From positions 1 through 15,286 of the forward strand of contig CAYQJV010000039.1 of the NCBI GenBank assembly GCA_964417925.1: a stretch of 15,286 nt of DNA, read 5' to 3'. A program made the translations under genes and the position numbers. The stretch comes from CAYQJV01 sp964417925. Its GTDB lineage: Bacteria; Hydrothermota; Tepidihabitantia; B3-TA06; CAYQJV01. Within the stretch, counting starts at the first letter, position 1; each line of letters opens with the position of its first letter. Shown piece after piece: positions 5,525 to 13,595 of this stretch. The notes under the pieces are model-generated. The model did no database searches. It was not told the DNA's origin and saw only the letters and a program-made list of their open reading frames with translations.

Positions 5525-8223
5525 CAAAACAACCTCCCTGTTTTATCAGTATCTTTTAACTCCTTGATTATTCTCTCTTTCCCTGAAAGAAATCCATCAA
5601 GGAGTCTTTTCTCTTTACTATCATTAGATAATGTCTCTGATATTGCCTGCGCAACTCTATAGAAAGCATCCTTTTTACCATATCCTGTTTCAAAGAGAAT
5701 CTGATTAATTTCTTCTCTTCTACCCTTTTCCCATAATTTTAACACTCTATGAAGAATATCTATCAATTCATCTGACTTCTCAAGTTCATCTAATTTCCGT
5801 TTCTCTGGTCCAAGAGCTATTATAAATTCTTTTTCCTTTCGAACAAAACTTTTATTCCATATTTTTTCCAAACTAATACCCACACTCTGCGCAAGTTTCC
5901 TTGCATCATCAAAGTGAACCCTTGCCTCGCCATAAGTCCATCTCCAGAGGATGTAAAATCTTGTAAGTGGAGAAAGTTCACCAGCAATACCGTTATGAAG
6001 TATCTGCCTAACAGTGTAATCTGTAACGATTTCACGCACATACTCAAGAAGTTTATCTGTTTTAATTACATTCCCTTCATAATCCATAACTTTTTTGTAT
6101 TTCCCGAATATCTCTATGGCAGAACCTATAGCAGCTATTAAGTAATCAGCACCGCTCACCCCTTCTTCCCACAGTTTCTCAAGTTTTTTATAAATATGCT
6201 GCTTTATCTCCTCTTTGACTTCACTAAGCCATCCTGTTTCAATCCTTCCCATCTTTCGGCAGATGAAGTAGATTGAAGAAGCTAAAGCAGCAGATTCTCT
6301 TGCTCTTAGTCTCGCCTTCATTTCGGTATCAATGGGCCATGAGGCAGTTACAACGAGTCCTGAATCCAGAAGAGAATTAATAAGTGTCTCCCATCCAGAT
6401 GTTGATTTATGGGTATAAACAATAGTTGCTATGCCATTTGGCTTTAAAACTCTGTAGATTTCCTGAAAAGATTTTTTGAGCATATCTTCAAAATATTTCT
6501 TTCCTGCTTTAAATCCTCCCTCGTTGTGCGAATAAGCCACTATCTCCTTTGATTTTGGTGTTAGTGGTGTCATAAAGAGTTCTGGATATAAATCACCAAT
6601 ACTCCTTTTAAGCCAGACATAAAAGAAATCCGAAAGATAGGAATAGGGCACATTGTCGTAATAAGGCGGATCTGTAAGAACGGCATCAAAGTAGTTGTCA
6701 GGATAGGGAAGTTCTGTGGCGGAGGATTGCTTAACCTGTGGTATCCTAACAGGCGGAATCTGAGATAGGTGGGAGATTGTTTCCAGTAGAGGCTCTAAAT
6801 CCCAACGGCCTCTTGAGTTGCTAAAAGGATTTACTTCTCCAAAATCCCACACCATACCCAAAGCCTGCCTATCAAATATTCTTTCAAAAGATAAAGCATC
6901 ACTTCTCCATCTTGTTAAATTTGCTAAGTATGTAGCCAACCTATTCACTCCCAGCCCCAAATAACTCACCACCGCCTTTGCATACTTCTCATCGTATCCT
7001 TCCTCAATCATCTTTTTGTAAGCCATCCTCACCTTTTCGGTGAAGGTAATCAAAGCCAGTTTCTGGCGAGAGTTGAAGAGGTCGCCCCAGGAGTTCATAC
7101 CATAAACCCATACATTTATCACGCCGAACGTTACGGGCACTCTTTTCAAAGGTTCGTCCGGCACTGGGTCAATTCCCCATTCTTCCATCAATTTTGCTCT
7201 TTTTTCTTCAAAGTATTTTTCAGCCTCTTTAAAGGTTTTTAAATCCTTATCAGTTGCCAGCCTGTATGTTTTGCCTTTTGTTCCTGGCTTGTGGAGGACA
7301 ACGGCAACCATCCTCTCTCTTGCTTTTCCTTCCCGAAAGAGTTTTCTCGTTGTATCTGCATCAACCACATTTCCACAAACAGGGCACACAGCTATTGCCC
7401 TTGAAACGGTACCTTTTGATAGGTCAAACCCATCTGGCATTTTCTCATAGCCATCTCCGACAACCTTGAACTTGACTTTTTTGCCTTCAACATAGGGATA
7501 AAGGGCAACTTTTTTGTTATTTTTCTTTGCAAGCCAGAACTGTCTCATAAGGGGGATTTCTGCTCCACAGGTGGGATTTTGGCATGGAATAATCCTTGCC
7601 CAGATGTAGCCTACAGGTATTGAGCCGTCTTCATCAGCGGGATAAAACTTTCCAATCTCCTTTTTTGCCTCTTCTAATACCCAGTTTCCCCATTTTTTTA
7701 CATCCTCAAGCAATGGATTTTTTATCCGGCTCTTTAACAGTCCCCCCTCACCTTTGACTTGTTTTAGCTTTCCATACTTTTGGGGATACTCAAGGGTACA
7801 TTTTAAGATAAGGACGGCAACAGGATTGTAATCTATAGCGTGAGTTTCACATCCAAGTCTTAAAGTTTCGAGAGGTATAGCTCCTCCACCTGCAAAAGGA
7901 TCGAGAACCCGGGGTGGTTTTCCACCATTTGCCTCGAGGACCTCTTTCCTCACCCTCTCAATTACATCTTTATTCAGAGAATTTTCCCATTTAGATAGAT
8001 CTACAATGAACTTCGCTTTATCTTTCTTTTCTTGCTCGGTTTCAGGGACAGGAATTAGCGCAGCATAGGAGGTAGCCCTAGAAGATGCAAGGGGACGGCG
8101 TGCCCACCAGATGTGGAGAGTTGATATGTGTCCGTGCCTTATGTTTTTTTCCTTAGCGGAAATTTCACTTATTTTTTTTACCGGGAAAGCTTCCTCAATG
8201 AACCTTTTGTCTTTTATCTGCAT
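5524..8223 (-). CDS. hmaB: DUF1156 adenine/cytosine-amino DNA methyltransferase
   Basis: The 899-aa protein opens with the DUF1156 signature (F13-P-V-K through HIWWARRPL at 37-45). The SAM-binding motif I is DPFAGGGAIPLE (108-119). The catalytic motif IV is DPPYYD (518-523), which identifies an exocyclic-amino DNA methylase (N6-adenine or N4-cytosine). About 400 residues separate the two motifs, resembling the alpha-type order in which target recognition sits between them. This insert contains a likely zinc ribbon, C214-x4-C219 and C280-x2-C283. The start is supported by AAGGAG/AAGGTG just upstream, in the 12-nt gap after the helicase stop. Its stop overlaps the start of the DUF499 gene. The methylase presumably marks host DNA so that the helicase-ATPase pair spares it. 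Substrate and specificity are not readable from the sequence. Confidence 0.9.
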   Translation of the reverse strand: MQIKDKRFIEEAFPVKKISEISAKEKNIRHGHISTLHIWWARRPLASSRATSYAALIPVPETEQEKKDKAKFIVDLSKWENSLNKDVIERVRKEVLEANGGKPPRVLDPFAGGGAIPLETLRLGCETHAIDYNPVAVLILKCTLEYPQKYGKLKQVKGEGGLLKSRIKNPLLEDVKKWGNWVLEEAKKEIGKFYPADEDGSIPVGYIWARIIPCQNPTCGAEIPLMRQFWLAKKNNKKVALYPYVEGKKVKFKVVGDGYEKMPDGFDLSKGTVSRAIAVCPVCGNVVDADTTRKLFREGKARERMVAVVLHKPGTKGKTYRLATDKDLKTFKEAEKYFEEKRAKLMEEWGIDPVPDEPLKRVPVTFGVINVWVYGMNSWGDLFNSRQKLALITFTEKVRMAYKKMIEEGYDEKYAKAVVSYLGLGVNRLATYLANLTRWRSDALSFERIFDRQALGMVWDFGEVNPFSNSRGRWDLEPLLETISHLSQIPPVRIPQVKQSSATELPYPDNYFDAVLTDPPYYDNVPYSYLSDFFYVWLKRSIGDLYPELFMTPLTPKSKEIVAYSHNEGGFKAGKKYFEDMLKKSFQEIYRVLKPNGIATIVYTHKSTSGWETLINSLLDSGLVVTASWPIDTEMKARLRARESAALASSIYFICRKMGRIETGWLSEVKEEIKQHIYKKLEKLWEEGVSGADYLIAAIGSAIEIFGKYKKVMDYEGNVIKTDKLLEYVREIVTDYTVRQILHNGIAGELSPLTRFYILWRWTYGEARVHFDDARKLAQSVGISLEKIWNKSFVRKEKEFIIALGPEKRKLDELEKSDELIDILHRVLKLWEKGRREEINQILFETGYGKKDAFYRVAQAISETLSNDSKEKRLLDGFLSGKERIIKELKDTDKTGRLF

Positions 8224-8235
8224 TTCACCTTCTCC

Positions 8236-11200
8236 TTATCCATTTGTATCCTTTGCAAGTCCACTTTGAACCCTTTGAGCCCTGCTTTTCCATTGAGAGG
8301 GATCAACTATAAACCTAACTACTTCAACCTTTTCTTCAGGATTGAGACTCTCGGCTGGGTTGTTGATGATGTAGAGGGTTGGATTGGTTTTAGCATTTGC
8401 CACTATATAAAGCCAATATTTCTCTTTGAATCTCGCGGCCTTGAACCATTCGTTTCGCGTCAAAGCTACCTTACCCTCATCTGCCCTTGCTTTTACCTCT
8501 ATATAACGAACCTCTCCTCTACCTCTTGACCTTATATCGAAACCCAAGTTCTGTTTAGATACATCTTCAGGGATTCTTCCCTGTTCTTTTTCAAATCTCA
8601 TAGCTATTTCCATTCCGATCTTTTCTATCTCTTCAGAGGATGAAAACTCCCTTATTTCTGGCAATACTCGAATTACACCAATTATTTCTGGCATAGACAT
8701 TGTCAAACTCTTTTCTTGCTCTATTTCCTTTTGTAATTCCTGATAAGCCTGTTCATACTTCTTTTTTTGCTCCTCTTTGTTTCTAATAGGAAGGTCCACT
8801 TTCTCCCCTCTTTCCTGTCTTTCATACAACTCTACAAGTTGCGCATCGAGTTCATTTATTAGATAATCAAGCGATTTAAGACCATACTTTCTCTTTATTT
8901 CGCTTTGCTTGATCCTCTCTCCCAACAGCTGCTTCTTGTAATTCTCCAGAACTTCTATTGAAGCACTCTTTATCTTAACTTCATCGGGAATCTTTTCTAT
9001 TTGCTTTTTCTCCTCAGACGGAGCCAAATCCCACAAAATAGAAGGGTTTATCTCTTTCATCGTTATTCCATCATCGTATATACCAAAGATTTTCCTACCC
9101 ACAACATTCCCCTTTCCGTCCCGAATTTCACCCTTAAGAAACCATATAAATCCGTCATAAATACCTGAAGGATCTAAGAACACACTACCTCTCTTTGAAA
9201 TATCAAAAAATTTATTTTTAACCCATTCTAAAACCGCTTCTAAGAGAGGATGCCCAAATGATACAAACTCTATTTCAGGATTATCAAAGGCAATACTTTT
9301 ATCAAATGTCACTTTGGGATATTTTTTCATTAGTATTCCAAACCTGTTTTTGAAAACAACATCCTCCGCTATTCTTTTTATCTCATATGGAATAGAATCA
9401 ATAGACAAAATTCCGTCTTTTAGAATACGGAACTTACCGCCTGCTTTTAAAAAGGCCTTTTTAAAAAACTCTTCTACATACTCTGGAATTAATCTATATT
9501 CTTCGGCTTTCTCAGCAAATTCTTTCATTCTCGTATAATCTATATATCTTGTTGCAAGAGATTCACCCAAAATTTCTTTAATTCTGGATAAATATTCCTC
9601 ATCCGGCGTTATATCTATTTCTTGAAGAATCTCATCCATAGTTTTCGTATTTGTAATAGCATCTATAATAAGCTGGTATAAGTTCTTGCCATAAAAGACA
9701 TCTCCAATGACATCAAAGACCTTATCACTCCCCAGCTTCTCTTTTATTTCCTCAAGTTTTTCAAAGAGCCTGGAAAGTACTCTTCCCTCTGCAGTATCTT
9801 GTGCCACAAGGTTAAAAATGTAAACGTCTTTCCTCTGACCGTATCTATGAATTCTCCCCATCCTCTGTTCAAGTCTATTTGGATTCCAAGGTATGTCGTA
9901 GTTTATCATAATGTTACAAAACTGCAAATTTATACCTTCACCTGCTGCTTCTGTAGCCACCATAATCTGAGTTTCGTGTTTAAAAATCTTTTCCGCTTTT
10001 ATTCGATCATCTAGTGACATTCCACCATGTATATAATTCACGGAATATCCCCAAGACCTTATCTTGTTAACCAGATATTCAAGGGTATCTTTTGACTCTG
10101 TAAATATAAGAATTTTTTCCTTACCGCCAACTTCCTTAATTTTTTCAAATCCTGCTTCGATTGCTTTCCTTAACTCTTCTAATTTCTTCTCTTCCTCTTC
10201 CTGGATTATCTCCTTTGCCATACTTATCAAATTGTTTAGTACGTCTATCTCTTTCTGAAGTTCTACTGGGTCTCTTGCAACTGTGACTCTTTCCCATTCT
10301 TCTTCTTTCTCCCATCGTTCTTTCTCCTCAAGATCGTCTATAGCTTCCAAATCCATAGAGATTATTTTTTCTATTTCCTCTTCTATCTCACCCCTAAGAA
10401 ACTTCTCCAGTCTCTCTTTCCTCCTTTCTAACGATTTGAGAAGTGCATATGTGCTAGATGCCATTCTTCTCTGCAGAATTATTAGAGCAAATGCGATGTT
10501 ACGTTTCTTATCACTTCGTAAGGCCCTGTTATATTGCTCTCTTATGTAACTAGAAAGACTGGCATATAAGTTTTTCTCTCTCGCTGAGAGCTCAAATTTA
10601 ATAGTCTTGGGGAAGCGCCTGGTAAATATAGGCTCTCCTTTAAAATTTTTTAAATCTTCCTTCAGTCTCCTTATAAACAAAGGATTATCTTTATTCTTAA
10701 TGGATTCCTCTATCATTTTTACATTCGCGAAAAATCCTGGATAAAGAAGATCTAAAAAAAGTCTAAAATTTTCAGGGTCCCCTTTGTGGGGCGTAGCAGT
10801 CAAAAATAAAAGATGTACAGCAGTTTGGGAAAGAACTTCCCCCAATTTGTACCTCTGCGTTTTCGAGAGTTTATTTCCATAACTGTATGCTGCCATTTTA
10901 TGTGCTTCATCTACCACCACTAAGTCCCAATGGACAGCCCTCAAAGTTTGAAGTATATCATCTTGTTTGGCAAAATCAATCGAGGTTATAATCTGGTTAT
11001 TCCTCTCCCAAGGATTTTCTCCATAATGTGCACTAAAAACATTTCTATCCAAAACAATAAATCTTTCCTCAAATTTTTCCTTCAGCTCTCTCCTCCACTG
11101 ATCTTTCAAATGCCCAGGAACAACTATAAGAATCCTCTGTGCAAGTCCCCTAAGCTTAAGCTCTTTGATAATTAAGCCCGCCATTATTGTTTTACCCGCA

Positions 11201-11574
11201 CCAGGATCATCAGCTATTAGAAATCTTATCCTTGGTAGTTTAAGAACATATCCGTATACTGCCTCTATCTGAAATGGGAGAGGATCAATCTTTGATACAT
11301 TCATTGCTAGGAGAGGGTCGAACAAAGATGCATTTATATATCTTTCTCCCTCCAGTGCCAAAAAGAATTCCTCGCTGTCTGCACTAAAATCTATTAAATA
11401 TTCTCTAATTGATATTTTCTCAAGCATAGAAGGGTCTAATAACTGATCAATATAAGTTTTGGAGTTAATTGATGCTCCAATAATATGTATACGACCATTT
11501 AGATTCTCGATCTTTTTAACTTCAACAGGTTCAGGCCAAAACGGCCCTTCTATAATCATTCCCTCTTTGAGCAT
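8236..11574 (-). CDS. hmaA: SNF2-type helicase with C-terminal DUF3883 (PD-(D/E)XK-like) domain
   Basis: This 1112-aa superfamily 2 enzyme has helicase motif I DDPGAGKT (122-129), motif II DEAH (222-225), motif III LTATPHKG (258-265), motif V TEAAGEGINLQFC (541-553) and motif VI QRMGRIHRYGQ (570-580). A charged, probably coiled-coil insertion (about 385-480) separates the two RecA lobes. The C-terminus is a DUF3883-like domain: GFDIRS (1011-1016) and YIEVKAR (1024-1030) supply D1013, E1026 and K1028 of a PD-(D/E)XK-type pattern, then a WLYIVAN strand. It is the first gene of the operon, with AAGGAG 8 nt before ATG. It probably translocates on unmodified foreign DNA. If the terminal domain is active, it is the only nuclease candidate in the operon. 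The helicase assignment is secure; nuclease activity is inferred. Confidence 0.92.
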   Translation of the reverse strand: MLKEGMIIEGPFWPEPVEVKKIENLNGRIHIIGASINSKTYIDQLLDPSMLEKISIREYLIDFSADSEEFFLALEGERYINASLFDPLLAMNVSKIDPLPFQIEAVYGYVLKLPRIRFLIADDPGAGKTIMAGLIIKELKLRGLAQRILIVVPGHLKDQWRRELKEKFEERFIVLDRNVFSAHYGENPWERNNQIITSIDFAKQDDILQTLRAVHWDLVVVDEAHKMAAYSYGNKLSKTQRYKLGEVLSQTAVHLLFLTATPHKGDPENFRLFLDLLYPGFFANVKMIEESIKNKDNPLFIRRLKEDLKNFKGEPIFTRRFPKTIKFELSAREKNLYASLSSYIREQYNRALRSDKKRNIAFALIILQRRMASSTYALLKSLERRKERLEKFLRGEIEEEIEKIISMDLEAIDDLEEKERWEKEEEWERVTVARDPVELQKEIDVLNNLISMAKEIIQEEEEKKLEELRKAIEAGFEKIKEVGGKEKILIFTESKDTLEYLVNKIRSWGYSVNYIHGGMSLDDRIKAEKIFKHETQIMVATEAAGEGINLQFCNIMINYDIPWNPNRLEQRMGRIHRYGQRKDVYIFNLVAQDTAEGRVLSRLFEKLEEIKEKLGSDKVFDVIGDVFYGKNLYQLIIDAITNTKTMDEILQEIDITPDEEYLSRIKEILGESLATRYIDYTRMKEFAEKAEEYRLIPEYVEEFFKKAFLKAGGKFRILKDGILSIDSIPYEIKRIAEDVVFKNRFGILMKKYPKVTFDKSIAFDNPEIEFVSFGHPLLEAVLEWVKNKFFDISKRGSVFLDPSGIYDGFIWFLKGEIRDGKGNVVGRKIFGIYDDGITMKEINPSILWDLAPSEEKKQIEKIPDEVKIKSASIEVLENYKKQLLGERIKQSEIKRKYGLKSLDYLINELDAQLVELYERQERGEKVDLPIRNKEEQKKKYEQAYQELQKEIEQEKSLTMSMPEIIGVIRVLPEIREFSSSEEIEKIGMEIAMRFEKEQGRIPEDVSKQNLGFDIRSRGRGEVRYIEVKARADEGKVALTRNEWFKAARFKEKYWLYIVANAKTNPTLYIINNPAESLNPEEKVEVVRFIVDPSQWKSRAQRVQSGLAKDTNG

Positions 11575-11604
11575 TGTTTAACTCCTTTTGATTAATATCC
11601 AAAA

Positions 11605-11630
11605 GGAACAATATTACGGAATTTCGTTCC
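11605..11630. promoter_or_regulatory. Inverted repeat GGAAC-N16-GTTCC in the operon leader
   Basis: Read on the minus strand the sequence is GGAACGAAATTCC followed by GTAATATTGTTCC, so a small dyad (GGAA/TTCC) is nested inside a larger GGAAC/GTTCC pair. It begins just downstream of the predicted start of transcription, where an operator or a leader hairpin could act. The helicase ribosome binding site lies 20 nt further down. Confidence 0.3.
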
Positions 11631-11639
11631 CCAAATGAC

Positions 11640-11668
11640 AATATAGCCGAATTTAGCTCTTCATTCAA
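11640..11668 (-). promoter_or_regulatory. Sigma-70-type promoter of the helicase-methylase-ATPase operon
   Basis: On the minus strand TTGAAT (11668-11663; 4 of 6 to TTGACA) is separated by exactly 17 nt from TATATT (11645-11640; 5 of 6 to TATAAT). Transcription would start near 11633, giving a 5' leader of about 60 nt. All three downstream genes are close-packed or overlapping, so one promoter could serve the set. Confidence 0.5.
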
Positions 11669-11759
11669 ACACATATTGTTACTCTAATTTTAATCATGAT
11701 ACTAGCTATGTTCAAGAAAGGGGAAAACCAGATCTCTTTGAGGAGAGCGTGCTAATATC

Positions 11760-12010
11760 CAGAAACTACACAATGATTCGAGTGAATTTTTCATTATATA
11801 ACTTCTTATACTGTCTCTCCAGGACTTTATCTGTATCATTTCTTAAGGCTTAAATTACAAAAGATTGCAATTTTATACCGTGCATTTCCTGGTTTGTGAG
11901 TGATGGTTTCTGGTATTGTACGAAGGCAAAATCTTACAACATAAAACTTTCCAACCAAGGTAATCAATAGTTCTTTCAATGTCTTTCTGAAGAAGGATAC
12001 TAAGAAGCTT
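11760..12010. repeat. Diverged copies of a ~143-bp repeat family (left block)
   Basis: The stretch from about 11890 (CCTGGTTTGTGAG) to 12008 aligns over most of its length with 14843-14950: CCTGGT-TGT-AG, GGCAAAAT against ACCAAAAT, ACTTTCCAACCAAGGTAATCA against ATCTCCAAAACCAGGTTGTCA, then AGTTCTTTCA, TTTCTGA and GAAGGAT. A weaker copy seems to lie before it (11800-11850). There is no long reading frame. Together with 11575-11760, where I see only the promoter and its leader, this makes up the non-coding DNA between the two leftward operons. Confidence 0.5.
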
Positions 12011-12021
12011 ACTAGGTAACG

Positions 12022-12162
12022 TTAATCTCTTTTCCCTTTGAGTCGCACCAATCCGTTTATGAATCTATCTACCTCATCTTCTCCATTGAAATAACCAGCC
12101 AAAGTACGTGGTGCGCCTTTCCAAGGTTCGTATTCTTTACAATCTGGGGGTAGAATTTGCAT
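12022..12162 (-). pseudogene. Orphan 46-codon reading frame, possibly a C-terminal gene fragment
   Basis: An ATG-initiated frame encodes 46 residues of ordinary protein-like composition, ending APRTLAGYFNGEDEVDRFIN-GLVRLKGKRD. It has no Shine-Dalgarno sequence and a stop codon lies two codons before the ATG, so it looks like the tail of a larger gene rather than an expressed gene. The E-x-V-D-R-F-I ending weakly recalls the C-terminus of class V aminotransferases (cysteine desulfurases), but I would not assign it. The neighbouring 12163-12320 holds nothing I can support. Confidence 0.3.
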
Positions 12163-12320
12163 TATTTAACGCATTTATACAAGATATTACTCTCTCCTAT
12201 CTCCAAATTTTAACATCTTATCAATATCACTAGCTAGTCTACCTATATGCGAAGCCAGTGAGGATTGGGCTGAACGTTGGCAGACCGTATACCCTCTATT
12301 AGGCAAAGATAAGGAGGTTA

Positions 12321-13091
12321 TTAGATTTCTCCGAATATATCCACCACTTTCTGTTTTAACCTTTGATCATCTATTGAAAAACGTATCAACGTCTTTTGCT
12401 CCCTTGAAAATTCTTTATAATCAGCAAAGAAAAACAAAACATTTAACAAATTGACTATTGTGCTCATTTTTTTTATACTGTTCTTTAAGTAGTTCAGCAT
12501 ATCAATTTGGGGACCTATCTCATCTATATAGTTTATCAATTCAAAGTATTTCTTATTTGTTGCATGAATAAAATTAGATAGATTTTTATATTCTTCATCC
12601 CAAAGTTCTATAGCCTTCCCCACTAAATTCCGTAAATTGTTTGAATTATACTTATCGCGATACAGCATTTCAAAAGGATATGTGCACAAGTAATCTTTCA
12701 ATTCTTTAGTCTTTTTCTTATACTCTGATAATATATTTTTCTTAAAAAGTTCAATAGGGTGGTCCTTATAATATAAAAAAGCAAGAATATTTTCTAGAGA
12801 ACGCCTAATCAGAGCGCAGGAGGCTAACCTAAACCCCAATGTACCCAATATAATTACTTGATTTGTGTTTGATACAATTTCTCTGAGATAATCTATCGAA
12901 TCATTAGAGAAAATACTTTGATTGTTAAAAAGGTTATTAATCCAAATTTTAATAGAAAGAGAGCTTTTAATTACTTCGTTCCAAAAATCATTAAAATAAT
13001 CCATTTCTACCCCTACATAGTCACCAAAATTCTCTTCAACATATTTTCTTACAAACTCTATTTGTTCCTGTATGTGTCCTTCAACTGACAT
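12321..13091 (-). CDS. Unrecognised helical protein, third gene of the ParA operon
   Basis: The protein (about 256 aa) is predominantly alpha-helical. It has a central segment with LASCALIRRSLENILAFLYY (about residues 91-110) and a later SNFIHATNK. This layout, an Arg/Glu-rich helix, short aromatic stretch and a distant F-I/V-H, resembles HEPN-like or DUF5677-like four-helix proteins, but the catalytic R-x4-6-H of HEPN RNases is not visible. No signal peptide or clear membrane helix is seen. ATG at 13091 is preferred over the upstream GTG at 13097: GGAGG lies 9 nt from the ATG but only 3 nt from the GTG. It begins 2 nt after the preceding gene's stop, so the two are almost certainly co-translated. 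I cannot assign a function. Confidence 0.75.
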   Translation of the reverse strand: MSVEGHIQEQIEFVRKYVEENFGDYVGVEMDYFNDFWNEVIKSSLSIKIWINNLFNNQSIFSNDSIDYLREIVSNTNQVIILGTLGFRLASCALIRRSLENILAFLYYKDHPIELFKKNILSEYKKKTKELKDYLCTYPFEMLYRDKYNSNNLRNLVGKAIELWDEEYKNLSNFIHATNKKYFELINYIDEIGPQIDMLNYLKNSIKKMSTIVNLLNVLFFFADYKEFSREQKTLIRFSIDDQRLKQKVVDIFGEI

Positions 13092-13093
13092 TC

Positions 13094-13594
13094 TCACCCA
13101 CCTCCCTTATAATGGTCAAAGAATTCCAGCCATCTGTCGACAAAATTCTTTTGTTTAAGAGGAGTCTTTGCCTTTAATGTTTTTGTGCTATCTTTTAAAA
13201 ATTCTTTTAATGCATTCAGGAAAGTTACAATATTTTTCTCGTCTTTCTTTGAAACCTCAACAATTATTATACCTATAATCTCGCTTCTGCTCTTATTCCC
13301 TTTGGGAAACTTAAAATCTAGAGATTTCTCAGCAAACCGTATAAGATCTTCGTTTTTGGGAAATTTTTGTCTATCTACTAGAATGGAAGGCAAGATACCT
13401 ATAAGCTCGGTCATTTTAGTCTGATGGTCTTCTTTCGTGCGGCTATTTTTAAGAAGCTCAAATAATTCATTTTTTACTGTGTTAAGTATATCATCATTCA
13501 CTCTGAGAAAATCGGGAATTTCTTTAGATGTTCTAGCTAAAGAATCCAGCATATCCAATATTATGTATATTATATTCTTTGTTTCCTTCATCAT
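13094..13594 (-). CDS. Unrecognised 166-aa protein, second gene of the ParA operon
   Basis: I do not recognise this protein. It is soluble and lysine-rich. The N-terminal half (about 1-75) looks helical, including DILNTVKNELFELLKNSR. The middle has a short strand-like SEIIGIIIVEVSKKD (about 103-117), then a helix and a basic tail ending DHYKGGG. The start follows GGGAGG at 8 nt, and ATG lies one base after the ParA stop codon; a second ATG follows directly. The place next to ParA is where a ParB or other cargo adaptor usually sits, but no helix-turn-helix or ParB-type CTPase motif is visible. It may be a partner that stimulates or is positioned by the ATPase. Confidence 0.75.
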   Translation of the reverse strand: MMKETKNIIYIILDMLDSLARTSKEIPDFLRVNDDILNTVKNELFELLKNSRTKEDHQTKMTELIGILPSILVDRQKFPKNEDLIRFAEKSLDFKFPKGNKSRSEIIGIIIVEVSKKDEKNIVTFLNALKEFLKDSTKTLKAKTPLKQKNFVDRWLEFFDHYKGGG

Positions 13595-13595
13595 T

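Noticed and set aside
8128..8529. 133-codon plus-strand frame across the helicase-methylase junction
   Set aside because: It is antisense to two well-supported genes and their ribosome binding site, and it matches no family I know.
12225..12345. Plus-strand peptide EASEDWAERWQTVYP... as an IS256-type transposase remnant
   Set aside because: The match to the W...YP pattern is slight, the frame continues into the antisense of the third ParA-operon gene, and there are no inverted repeats.
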